DNA of 19,679 nt from Methanobacteriota archaeon (GTDB lineage Archaea; Halobacteriota; Methanomicrobia; Methanomicrobiales; Methanoculleaceae): assembly GCA_023457135.1 (NCBI GenBank), contig JAEWMO010000139.1:1-19679 (forward strand), given 5' to 3'. Numbering within the stretch: position 1 is the first letter of the stretch; each line of letters starts with the position of its first letter. The notes beneath the pieces were generated by a model that was not told where the DNA came from, did no database searches, and worked only from the letters and a program-made list of their open reading frames with translations. Below are positions 1 to 8,200 of the stretch, in pieces. A program made the translations under genes and the position numbers.

Positions 1-75
1 GCCGGCGATGAGCCCGACAATGACGGCGATAAGTATAATCCTCCTGTAGGGAGTGACGGTTTCCTCGATCTGCAT
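1..75 (-). CDS. N-terminus of a membrane protein, cut by the window edge
   Basis: Reading leftwards from an ATG at 75-73, 25 codons run off the window edge without a stop. The peptide begins MQIEETVTPYRR and continues into a hydrophobic stretch (IILIAVIVGLIAG), so it starts with a short charged cytoplasmic tail followed by a first membrane helix. This form is common in multi-pass transporters, and the start would fit a CLC-type chloride channel, but 25 residues do not identify a family. No clear ribosome binding site precedes the ATG; a 17-base palindrome lies 7 bases upstream instead. The codons are GC-rich like the rest of the window, and the gene diverges from the region ahead of fdhC. Confidence 0.55.
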   Translation of the reverse strand, partial: MQIEETVTPYRRIILIAVIVGLIAG

Positions 76-81
76 GGAATC

Positions 82-98
82 TATGAAATATTTTCATA
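82..98. promoter_or_regulatory. 17-base palindrome just upstream of the partial gene
   Basis: The sequence tatgaaa-tat-tttcata is a perfect inverted repeat with 7-base arms and a 3-base centre. It ends 7 bases before the ATG of the minus-strand partial gene, in an AT-rich stretch (about 80-150) that should contain that gene's promoter. Its size and place fit an operator for a dimeric winged-helix or similar regulator covering the transcription start. That role is inferred; only the symmetry is seen. Confidence 0.4.
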
Positions 99-196
99 CA
101 ACTTGATATGTGATTTGATTGATTTCCAGTTGAAGTATATGATTTTTGAATGAACCTCGTTGCCGGACGATTCCTGCCGGCGAGGACATGAAGTGC

Positions 197-565
197 CTAC
201 ACGGGAGCCGGAAGCGGGCCTCCCGGTGCACCAGGCGCGGTTTCTATAGCCGGAATCGCCTTTCTATAGCCGGAATCGCCTGATCTGCCGTGAGATTAAT
301 TGCATCGCGGGGAAAGAGTTCCTTTGAGCCCGGTATGATCCGGATGCTGCTGTGATCCGCGCACATCCGGTTCCCGCGCCAGCTGCGGCCGGGCACGCCT
401 GTCGTATTCTGCATCGGCCGTCGGGTGACTGGTGGGCGCGCAGCCCGAACCGGGATGCCCCTCCTCCGGCGGTCTTGCACTCCTCCTCAAAATCCGCTGT
501 ACATCTTCCGGAGACGCCCCAAAACGCTCCTGCAACTTCCGAACGGCATCTTCCGGGTTACACGG
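197..565 (-). pseudogene. Decayed minus-strand gene, frameshifted by a tandem duplication
   Basis: Two stretches read like real protein but lie in different minus-strand frames. Bases 565-443 encode a helical, charged segment containing NPEDAVRKLQERFGASPED and QRILRR, and bases 363-270 encode SSIRIIPGSKELFPRDAINL followed by TADQAIPAIE. A perfect 20-base duplication (241-280) lies inside the second stretch. With both copies the frame ends quickly at 244. With one copy removed it reads on through ETAPGAPGGPLPAPV to a TAG at 197-199. An in-frame stop at 566-568 and a frame change between 363 and 443 are further lesions. I do not recognise the family. The upstream limit of the remnant is unclear, and it may reach towards 770. 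Alternatively, these are chance open stretches in GC-rich DNA. Confidence 0.35.
241..280. repeat. Perfect 20-base tandem duplication
   Basis: The 20-mer tttctatagccggaatcgcc occurs twice head to tail (241-260 and 261-280) without a mismatch. Twenty is not a multiple of three, so the duplication shifts any reading frame crossing it. A perfect match implies a recent event, such as replication slippage. Confidence 0.9.
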
Positions 566-568
566 TCA

Positions 569-1042
569 TCGTGCGGCGGGAGGGTGAGCCTTCTCGCCAG
601 CGTGCCGTCTGATGGTCCCCGGAGCCGGCTATGTCGGGGGGAGGTGTCGGTTACTGCGGCATCCCGAAGCACTGTACTGCCGGTATCGGCAGCCCGCCCG
701 AGGCGATGTCCGGCATGGAACCGGCGGCTGCGCCGGAAGCAGGACACTGGGCGGCCTTCTCTCCAAAAAACGACATATCTGCCCGGCTAAAATCCGGTTC
801 CTGAGGCTCATTCCAGCGCGCATATTAAACGCGCCGATAGGGCCGTGCATTTCCTGTCGGGGAAGAGGAGACGGCCTGCTGCCGGTGGTCGGGCGCGCCT
901 GCTCCTGAAATACCGCGATCATCACCTTAAAACTACCTATATTCTGCGTGGTCTCCGAACCGATCGCTAACGCGTTATTTATCGATTCTTCATGTTTAAC
1001 TATGGAAATTAACTTACAGCGACGATAAATGCCCGAAATGAG
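569..1042. other. No intact gene; decayed or intergenic DNA
   Basis: I find no convincing gene here. A 41-codon minus-strand frame (776-651), preceded by a TATA-like stretch near 823-833, is possible but has no recognisable features. Open frames on both strands look like GC-rich chance frames. From about 910 the base composition becomes AT-rich and regulatory in character, leading to the fdhC promoter. Confidence 0.5.
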
Positions 1043-1058
1043 GTCCCGTCACCGGGAC
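1043..1058. promoter_or_regulatory. Perfect hairpin or operator upstream of the fdhC promoter
   Basis: gtcccg-tcac-cgggac is a perfect inverted repeat with 6-base arms. It sits about 20 bases before the putative fdhC TATA box, where archaeal activators or repressors often bind. It could instead be a small terminator for whatever once lay upstream. No U-rich tract follows it directly. Confidence 0.35.
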
Positions 1059-1073
1059 ACAGCGATCATTTCG

Positions 1074-1088
1074 AAACCTATTAATAGC
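1074..1088 (+). promoter_or_regulatory. Putative BRE/TATA promoter of fdhC
   Basis: gaaacctattaatag has a purine-rich BRE-like stretch followed by an AT-rich box (ctattaatag, itself a palindrome). Transcription would be expected to start about 25 bases downstream, near 1107-1110, giving a leader of about 60 bases before the ATG at 1172. A second AT-rich box (attaatta, about 1103-1110) is an alternative that would start closer to the gene. Confidence 0.45.
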
Positions 1089-1112
1089 ACTCTCAGATTA
1101 CTGATTAATTAG

Positions 1113-1145
1113 ACCTATACATTCGGATTACTTGATGGTATAGGT
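1113..1145 (+). promoter_or_regulatory. 8-base inverted repeat in the fdhC leader
   Basis: acctatac (1113-1120) and gtatаggt-type complement (1138-1145) form perfect 8-base arms around a 17-base loop. The element ends 12 bases before the gaggtg ribosome binding site (1158-1163). It could act as an operator over the start of transcription or as a leader hairpin affecting mRNA stability or translation. The function is inferred. Confidence 0.4.
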
Positions 1146-1171
1146 AGGACGTTTAGAGAGGTGTATGAAAA

Positions 1172-2044
1172 ATGGTGTTCCATCCTCCAGTTGCTATCGT
1201 AGCAAAAGCGGGTGACGCAGGCAAGTACAAGGTCGGACTGCCGGCCTGGAACATGGTCCTGCGTGGTGTCCTGTCGGGAGCCTTCATCGCCATGGGTGCT
1301 GCTCTGGCGACGGTCTGTTCGACCGGTATCATGGCATCCGACGCTGCGATGAGAATGGGTTTCGCAAGTGCCGGTATGTCCCAGTTCATCCTGGGAGCTG
1401 TCTTCCCTGTTGGGCTTATCATCACGATTATGACTGGTGCTGAGCTCTTCACCGGCGACGCGATGCTCGCCCCCATGGCGGCGTTCATCCACAAGATTAG
1501 CTGGGTAAGCGTGCTCAACCTCTGGGTCTGGGTATATATCGGAAACCTCATCGGGTCGATTATCTTCGCGTATATCATGGCCTACGGTCCGTTCTCCAGC
1601 TTTGATGCCACCGGAGCCGCAACGATTACCGCGTTTGGTACAAGAGCAATCGCCATAGCAACCGCAAAGACGAGTTACGTCGGCGCTGCGGCCCTCTGGT
1701 CGGCCTTCCTCAAGGCAATCGCCTGTAACTGGCTCGTCAACCTTGCTGTCCTGCTCGGTATCTGCGCTGACGACGCGATCGGTAAGATCGTCGGTATCTG
1801 GTTCCCGATCTTCGCCTTCGTTGCCAGCGGGTTCGAGCACTGCATTGCAAACATGTACTTCATCCCCGCAGGTATCTTCTGCACGGGCATCGACCCCACC
1901 AAGGCGGTTGAGACGCTCAACTGGGTGACCATGTGGACCAACAACATCATTGTGGTCACACTCGGCAACATCGTCGGAGGTCTGTTCTTCGTCGGTGTCC
2001 TCTACTGGGTCGCGTTCAGAAAGGAAATTGCAGCCCTTAAGTAA
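1172..2044 (+). CDS. fdhC: Formate channel/transporter FdhC (FNT family)
   Basis: A 290-residue member of the formate-nitrite transporter family, which form pentameric membrane channels moving formate (or a related small anion) across the cytoplasmic membrane. In methanogens FdhC feeds formate dehydrogenase. Hydrophobic segments lie at about 32-55, 69-92, 113-136, 168-198, 205-228 and 255-280, matching the usual six helices. The family landmarks are seen: GAELFTGD (residues 89-96), FLKAIACNWLV with the conserved Lys181, and GFEHCIANMYF with the central gating His223. A gaggtg ribosome binding site 8 bases upstream supports the ATG at 1172; the ATG at 1165 is in another frame and closes quickly. 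No fdhA or fdhB lies next to it, so the dehydrogenase must be encoded elsewhere. A nitrite-transporting paralogue is possible but less likely here. Confidence 0.93.
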   Translation: MVFHPPVAIVAKAGDAGKYKVGLPAWNMVLRGVLSGAFIAMGAALATVCSTGIMASDAAMRMGFASAGMSQFILGAVFPVGLIITIMTGAELFTGDAMLAPMAAFIHKISWVSVLNLWVWVYIGNLIGSIIFAYIMAYGPFSSFDATGAATITAFGTRAIAIATAKTSYVGAAALWSAFLKAIACNWLVNLAVLLGICADDAIGKIVGIWFPIFAFVASGFEHCIANMYFIPAGIFCTGIDPTKAVETLNWVTMWTNNIIVVTLGNIVGGLFFVGVLYWVAFRKEIAALK

Positions 2045-2056
2045 CCCTGATTAACG

Positions 2057-2560
2057 ATGCAAATCGGAGATGTTAGAGTGAGGGTGACGGCCGTTACGGT
2101 GGCCGTCTTCCTCTTTTTTATGGCCCTGGTCTTGCTGTTCGCCTACGCTTCCGGGGATTTGTACGTACTGGTCTGGGGAGTTCCCACGGCCGTCATGCTG
2201 CTTCTCATTCCCCTGGCGCTCAATTACATGAGCCAGAAGCAGTATGCGTCGCTGGTGCCGATGTATGAAGCGGAATCAAAAAACGCCCGTATTCGGGAGA
2301 TTAATTTAAACAGACTCGGCGAACCGGTTCGGATAAAAGGCGTCGTCGAGCGGGTCTACTTCCAGTTCCTCAACCGGCCGCAGTACCTTGTCGCCGACCG
2401 GACCGGTGAGATATCGGTCAAGATGTTCACCTCGGCGGCAGAGGACGTCAAGAAAGGTGATGTGGTCGAGGTGCTCGGAACCGTCGTCAAACGCTACATC
2501 ATGACCGGGGATGCAGTCATCAACTGTGTCTCGATCAGAAAGGTAGAGAAGAATCAGTGA
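2057..2560 (+). CDS. Membrane-anchored OB-fold protein
   Basis: A 167-residue protein with two N-terminal membrane helices (about 10-31 and 36-57), a short linker, and a soluble domain from about 88 to 163. The pattern of that domain (IKGVVERVYF, QYLVADRTGEISVKMF, KKGDVVEVLGTVVKR, AVINCVSIRKV) is that of an OB fold of the tRNA_anti/nucleic-acid-binding kind. Such proteins are annotated in methanogens as nucleotide-binding proteins; their role is not established. The soluble domain probably faces the cytoplasm. The gene starts 12 bases after fdhC and is likely co-transcribed with it, without a strong ribosome binding site. The TGA at 2558-2560 is followed by a hairpin. A link to formate uptake is suggested only by position. 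Confidence 0.75.
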   Translation: MQIGDVRVRVTAVTVAVFLFFMALVLLFAYASGDLYVLVWGVPTAVMLLLIPLALNYMSQKQYASLVPMYEAESKNARIREINLNRLGEPVRIKGVVERVYFQFLNRPQYLVADRTGEISVKMFTSAAEDVKKGDVVEVLGTVVKRYIMTGDAVINCVSIRKVEKNQ

Positions 2561-2601
2561 TCCTGACGCCCATGCGGCGCCAAGCAATCCAGTGAAGGGA
2601 C

Positions 2602-2626
2602 GGCGGAAACGGAATTGTTTCCCGCC
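2602..2626. terminator. Hairpin between two convergent transcription units
   Basis: ggcggaaac (2602-2610) pairs with gtttcccgcc (2617-2626), with one bulged base, around a ggaatt loop. It lies between the converging ends of the OB-fold gene (2560) and herA (2650) and is symmetrical enough to serve both directions. There is no long T-run, so termination is inferred mainly from placement. Confidence 0.5.
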
Positions 2627-2649
2627 AAAACCTCCTTTGTCTGTTGCCG

Positions 2650-4248
2650 TTAAAATGCCGTCTCGAGACCGTCGTTGATCGGCTTTCTTTCCGGTCTTCC
2701 ATTAAGATCGCGAATGTAGTCCTCGAAGAGATGGATCCGGGTGCTCACCGGGAAGGGGATCCCGATGGTGCTGATGACCGCTTCTCCCGCTTCGAGTGTC
2801 TGAATCTCTGTGTCCAGACGGGAGAGGTCCTGTTTTGCGCTGCTCGCGATGATATCGCGGTCTCCGCGGTCCGAGAGCCCCATCACCACGAAGGTGTTCA
2901 GCTGGGCAAGGACCCGGGCGTCGATGTTTTTAGGCTGCTGGGTGACCACGCAGAGCCCGACACCGAACTTCCGCCCTTCCATCGCGGCCTCCCGGAATAT
3001 CCGGGTGCTTCCCGTTCCGGGCCCCAGCACCCGCTGGGCCTCCTCGATCGTGATCAGCACCTGTTTTGGCTCCTCTGCGCTCTTCGCGTCTTCGCCCTGG
3101 TGGTCGCGCATGATCCTGCGGGTTATGATCGAGAGGACGAAGAGCTCGCTCTGCTCGCTCATGCCGGGGATATCGATCAGGACGACCTTGTTCTGGTGGA
3201 GCGCCTTCATGATGTCCGGGATCGAGGAGCCCTGCTTCCGGAGGAATCCCCGGTTCCGGTTGAGCATCCCCGTGATCCGGCGCTGCATCACGGAGAGCGT
3301 ACTCGCGGAGAAGTTCTTGAGGTCTTTTGCGATCCCCTTGTGCGGGCCGGCGTAGGTGTCGGCATCGAAGGTTGCAGGGTCGATTCCCTGGAAGAACTCG
3401 ATCACCTCTGAACCGGGCCTGTCTGCGAGCATCTCCACGATCTCGTGCTGGGGCGGGGAGTGCTCGTAGAGGAGGAGAAGGTCGGGCATCCGGAAGTCAT
3501 CGTAGTCGAGATAGAGCTGGTCGAGGAAGTACCTCTTCCTGAACGACTCCGGCCGTGTGGAGAAGACCGAGAGGCCGTCCCGCCCTGCCTGATAGTGCAG
3601 GAGGCCCAGTGTAGCCTCCCCGCTCGATGACCGCCCGCCCGCCACGTACTCGCCGTGCGGGTCGACGATGAGGAGCCCGAACTCCCGGGCCTGCATACAG
3701 GAGGCACAGAAGACCTTCATGAAGTTGCTCTTTCCCATGCCGGTCGTCGCAAAGACGCCCATGTGCTGCCGCATCACTGCCGCATGGAGCGCCACCCGCA
3801 CGTCCTGCAGGACGTCCTGGCCGGTCTTCATCAGGCCGACCTCGATCCCGCCCATCACCTGGCGCAGGAACGCAAAGTCCCGGGATTCCGGCTGCTCGAC
3901 GCGTGAGAACTTTGCAGGAAGCGTTCGGGGTTTCCTGAATGCACCGTCTTTCCCGACATAGCCGAGGGGGATCGCCTCGACCAGGATGAAGACGTCCTCC
4001 CCGATCCCGTAGAAGTGCTCGGTATGGGGGCGCGTGTCCCACTTCGGGTCGGAGAAGTTGCACTCGTGGAGGAGGTCGCTGACCTTCGCAAAGAACGTCA
4101 GTCCCTTGACACTGTCAGTGATCTTCAAGACATCCCCGAGGTAGAGTTCCTCGTTGTGGGGAACGGCAAACCGGTAGCTGAGCACCCGGTCCCCGATCAG
4201 GCGGTATTTCGAGGCGTCGTCGCCGTCAATATCGATCAAACTCATCAT
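2650..4248 (-). CDS. herA: DNA translocase/helicase HerA
   Basis: HerA is the hexameric ATP-driven DNA pump that, with NurA, resects DNA ends opened by Mre11-Rad50. Numbering from the ATG at 4248, the 532-residue protein has an N-terminal HAS-barrel region, a Walker A motif ATTGMGKSN (167-175), the HerA-type DPHGEY (196-201), a second acidic strand KVVLIDIPG (about 354-362), a Walker B-like ITIEEAQRVL (about 400-409) and the sensor stretch VVTQQP (about 434-439). All key ATPase residues appear present. The start lies inside the end of nurA (23-base overlap). A ggtga at 4258-4254 serves the ATG at 4248 or the next one at 4245; a GTG at 4257 falls within that site and is less likely. It is the last gene of the operon. 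Confidence 0.93.
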   Translation of the reverse strand: MMSLIDIDGDDASKYRLIGDRVLSYRFAVPHNEELYLGDVLKITDSVKGLTFFAKVSDLLHECNFSDPKWDTRPHTEHFYGIGEDVFILVEAIPLGYVGKDGAFRKPRTLPAKFSRVEQPESRDFAFLRQVMGGIEVGLMKTGQDVLQDVRVALHAAVMRQHMGVFATTGMGKSNFMKVFCASCMQAREFGLLIVDPHGEYVAGGRSSSGEATLGLLHYQAGRDGLSVFSTRPESFRKRYFLDQLYLDYDDFRMPDLLLLYEHSPPQHEIVEMLADRPGSEVIEFFQGIDPATFDADTYAGPHKGIAKDLKNFSASTLSVMQRRITGMLNRNRGFLRKQGSSIPDIMKALHQNKVVLIDIPGMSEQSELFVLSIITRRIMRDHQGEDAKSAEEPKQVLITIEEAQRVLGPGTGSTRIFREAAMEGRKFGVGLCVVTQQPKNIDARVLAQLNTFVVMGLSDRGDRDIIASSAKQDLSRLDTEIQTLEAGEAVISTIGIPFPVSTRIHLFEDYIRDLNGRPERKPINDGLETAF

Positions 4249-5266
4249 GGTAGTCACCGAAGATGCCGGTATAGTCGGCGAGGTTCATGCCGAGCAGGTC
4301 CATTCCCCGGATGATATCCTGGCGGACCTGCTCGACTGCATCTCTCCCGATCTTGGTGGTCAGGTGGGCGTCAAGAAGCGGGTAGGGGTAGCCCGTGACC
4401 CTGCCGTCGTCGGCAAAGAACGCAAGCGCGGAGAAGACCCGGTCTACCTTCTCAGGGCTGTAATACCTGGGGATCTCCACCTTGAACGCCCGCTGCGCCC
4501 GCCGGTGGAGCCGGGCGACGTACTGTTCGCCCCGCTGCTTCCAGGGATAGGTACCCCGGCGGTCGATCAGGCCCCCGGCGGCGGAGACGCAGAGGTACCA
4601 GGGTTCGGGGATGGAGAGATCCCGGGCAAGCCTCTCCGCCGCCGGGACGATCGGGTATCCCCCGCCCCAGGTGAGGGACGTCCGTTTCGTCACCGCGGCG
4701 ATGAGCACGCCCCGGAGGTTGCAGAGGTTTAAGAGGTTCTCGATGACCTCGTCGTGGCTTGCGTGGCGGACCTGGAGCGCGCCGTCGAGGATGATGAGAT
4801 CCCCGGCATCGAGTTCCGCCGCCATCTCCATCGCGGCCCAGTACTCGAGAGTATCCCGCATGACGGCGGTGTTCCTGACCGGGTCGTCGTGGTCGAGATG
4901 CACCTTCGGGGAGCAGTGGAAGCAGTCGTAATAGAGCGCGTCGAAATCCTCGTTCCCGGCGCCCGGGTTGACCGTGACGACATGGAGAGGCGTTGTCCGG
5001 TGGTAGAGGCGGGCACCGCCGGCATACGCGCTGACCGATGCCCTGACGGCAGCAACGGCAAAACTGCCGGCGTCGAGGATGATGCTGTTGCTTCCGTCCA
5101 CCGCGCAGACGGCGCCGTCGAACTCGGTCCGGCAGTGCCGGTAGGAGGCTGCGTCAAACCCGCCCGCAACCGAGAACTGCCCGGCAAGGTCCTCCGGGAC
5201 GGACTCCCGGATTCTCCCGGCGATCCGCTGGATTGCGTCCAGGTAGAGCGTCTTCTGGTCCGTCAT
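4226..5266 (-). CDS. nurA: 5'-3' nuclease NurA
   Basis: NurA is the metal-dependent dimeric nuclease that docks on HerA and degrades the 5' strand at breaks to give the 3' overhang used by RadA. The 346-residue protein shows the family motifs: CAVDGSNS with the metal-binding Asp57, LIILDGALQ with Asp161, AAVTKRTSL (190-198) and GYPYPLLDAHLTTK with His301 (about 292-305). The spread of acidic and histidine residues fits an RNase H-like active site. The ATG overlaps the rad50 stop by four bases (ATGA) and the 3' end overlaps herA, so the two partners are likely made together by translational coupling. The length is typical of the family. Confidence 0.93.
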   Translation of the reverse strand: MTDQKTLYLDAIQRIAGRIRESVPEDLAGQFSVAGGFDAASYRHCRTEFDGAVCAVDGSNSIILDAGSFAVAAVRASVSAYAGGARLYHRTTPLHVVTVNPGAGNEDFDALYYDCFHCSPKVHLDHDDPVRNTAVMRDTLEYWAAMEMAAELDAGDLIILDGALQVRHASHDEVIENLLNLCNLRGVLIAAVTKRTSLTWGGGYPIVPAAERLARDLSIPEPWYLCVSAAGGLIDRRGTYPWKQRGEQYVARLHRRAQRAFKVEIPRYYSPEKVDRVFSALAFFADDGRVTGYPYPLLDAHLTTKIGRDAVEQVRQDIIRGMDLLGMNLADYTGIFGDYHDEFDRY

Positions 5267-8200
5267 TCGAACTCCCTGACCCGGCTAGCCTGGTCTGCGC
5301 CCATCTCGACCATAAACGTCGTCGAGAACTCGTCCTGGACCTCGGTGATATGGGAGATGAGGAGGATCTGCGGGAAATGGGCCTCCTGGGTCCGGAGCGC
5401 CCGGAGAAGGTTGTTCCGCCGCCCTTCATCCTGGCTCCCGAAGATCTCGTCAAAGATCAGGAACGTGGAGTCGTGCACGCTGTTCACCTCGGCGAGGAAC
5501 CGCGAGAGGGCGACCCGGAGGGCGATGGCGATATCGTCCTGCTCTCCGCCGCTGAACCGGTCGGCCGGATAGTCGTCCCCCATATCGTGGACGAGGACCG
5601 TGAAGTCGTCATCGAGCATCACCGTCCCGTAACGTCCGTCGGTGATCTCGGCAAGCACCCTCCCCGCCTCCTCCTCGATCCGGTCCCTGACCACCTGCAG
5701 GAGATAGTCGGTGTAGTCCCGGATAAGCGACCGGGTCAGTTTCAGGCGCCCGATCTCCTCGGTGAGTTCCTCCTGCTGCCGGATGAGGTCATCCGCCCGG
5801 GCGAGCCTTCCTGCCGTCTCTTCGGCCTCCGCGTTCAGGCTGCCGAGGCGTGCGGTGATGGCGTATTTCTGCTCCAGTGCGGCCGAGAGGTCGCGCTCGC
5901 GGGTGAGAAGTGCCTCCTCTGCTGCCGCGACCTGCCGCTCGTCGAAGTTGAGGTCCCTGATAGCCTCCCCGACACGGAGCCGTTCGGCCTCACGGCTCGC
6001 GAGGAGTTCCTGTTTTGCCTGGAGGGCCTCAACGAGTCTCGGGACCTCCTCGAGGCGGACGCGGAGTTCAAGCGCTCTCCGGTAGGCGGCCTCAGCGCGG
6101 CTGCACTCCTCACCGAGGCGCGCAAACCGCTCCGGGTCGAACGCGAGGCGCTCGAGTTCGTCCCGGATGGTGCGCAGCCTCTCCCTGAGCCCGTCTGCCC
6201 TGGCGGCAATGGCTCCCCACTCCTCCTCGAGGGCCGGCCTCCGCGCAAGGCGGGTCCGGGCCTCTGCGTATCCCCGGCATGACGCCTCAAGCGTATCTGC
6301 CTCCGCCTCCAGGCGCTGCCGGAGCACCGGGTCGAACCCGAGCCGGGAGATCTTCGCCTCGGTCTCTTCCTTACTGGAGAGGTAACCCTCGACATCGGCG
6401 ATGAGCCGCTGCCGCGTCTCCTGGAGGGCGGGGAGGCGGCTGCACGCGCCCCGGAGGGTGTCTGCCGCCGCCTGCTTCCCCGAAAGTTCCTGGATCCGCT
6501 CCTTCAGGACAGCATGCGCCTTCGGGTCGTAGTCTTCCACGCCGAGTGCCCGTATCGCGGCACGGCGCTCGTCGGCCTCGGCCTGCCACCGCCGGAGGGC
6601 TTCCGAGGCCTGCCCGTAGCGGGACGCGTAGAGCGCGTGCTGCTCTTTTAAGCGCTGGCAGGCGATGCGCTGCTCCAGAAGGTCTTTCAGTGCGGCGGCG
6701 AGGCCCTGGCGGTCTTGAGTCGCCCTCGCGTGCTCGTGTTCGAGGCCTGCAAGCGTCTTCTGCAACGATTCGCTGGCCGCGGCAAAATCGCCGACCAGAT
6801 CCTCGTAGTGCTCGCCGAGGCTCTGGTGGCATGTCGGGCAGGCGCCTTCGGGGCCCGCGGTGAGGATCTCCGCCTGGTGCTCGGCAAGCCGCCGGATCTC
6901 TTCGCGGATAGCCTCCTGGCGTTCAGCGCATGCGCTGAGCCGCGAGGCAAGATACTCCTTTCTGCTCTCCGCAGACTCGATCTGCTCCTCGATATCGCCC
7001 ATCGCGGCGAGTTGCCGCGCAAGTCCGGCGATCTGGCCTTCGATCAGGCTCATCTCAACTGAAGCGGTGCGGACCTCCTGGAGGCACCGCTCTTCCTGCC
7101 GTGCATACTCCGCTGCCGAGAGGAACACCTCTTCACGGGCCCGGAGGGCGTCAAGACCGCTGACCTCCGCCTCAAGCGCCTGAAGGTTCCGCGCCTTCTT
7201 CTCGATCTCCTCGATCTCCTGCCGGTTCTCTATGACGCGCCGCTTGGTCTGGACGAACCGCTCGTCCATGCGGGCAAGTTCTTCCCGGAGGGCGTCGTAT
7301 TCCGGCTGGAGTTCAGCCATCGCCGCAATACGCTCGCGGAGGGCCTGCCATTCCGCGACCTTCGGTGCAAGCGCGGCAACCGTCTTCTCGTCCTCTGCGA
7401 GCGCAGCGAGTTCAGCCTCAAGGCCTGCGCGGCGGTTGCCGTAATCGCGTATCTGCTCATCTGCAGCGTTCGCTTCGAAGGTCAGGTGCTCTGCGGCGGC
7501 CTTCTCCTCCGCCATCGCGGCGAGTTCCGCTTTTGCCGGCTCGTAGCGCCCGGCGAGGAGAGCGAGGTCTTCGAGTTCGGGCTGCAGTCTCCTGCGTTCC
7601 GCGATCTCCGCCTCCCTCTCCCCGCACTCGGTGCGGAGCCGTGCGATCTCCCCGGCGAGCACCTCATCCTCCCGTGCAAGGTGCAGGTAACGGTCGCGCA
7701 CGGAAAGGAGCCGGTCACGCTCGCGCCGGGCATCGTCGAGCCTCCCGGCGGCGTTCTTCTCCCGGGCTCCGGCCTGCTCCGACTCCTCTTCGGTACGGGA
7801 GAGTTCTGTCCGGAGCGCCGCGAGACGGTCGCGAACCCCGGCGGCGTCGAGTTCCTGGAGGCGGCCGGAGATCTCCCGGAGGGTTCCTTCCCGGGTGTCG
7901 GTGATCTTCTTTAACTCCTCCACGCTGTCCTTCCTGAGGTAGTCGATGCCGAGCACCTGCATGAACCAGTCCTTCCGCGACCCGGCCCTGCTCTCGAGCA
8001 GGGTGAGGAGCTCCTTCTGCCCGGCGTAGATGGTGTTCCGGAAGTCCCCCGGCCCCATCCCGACGGCCCGCTGGACCTCCTCGGCCACCTTCTGGACGCT
8101 GTTCGCGAGGAGTCTCTGGTTCAGGTAGAGGTTCGCCTCGTGGAGGTTGGAGGAGGCGCGGCGCTTGAATTTGCGGACGACGGCGTACTCGTTGCCGCCG

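Noticed and set aside
651..776. A 41-codon minus-strand frame beginning MSFFGEKAAQCPASG, with a TATA-like stretch upstream
   Set aside because: There is no ribosome binding site and no recognisable motif, and the surroundings look decayed. It could be part of the remnant but cannot be supported as a gene.
1115..1840. A 241-codon minus-strand frame opposite fdhC
   Set aside because: It is antisense to a clear FdhC gene and its composition is that of a reverse-strand shadow.
5233..6282. A 349-codon plus-strand frame opposite rad50
   Set aside because: It arises from the strong third-position GC bias of rad50 on the other strand. Rad50 motifs are intact there and this frame has none.
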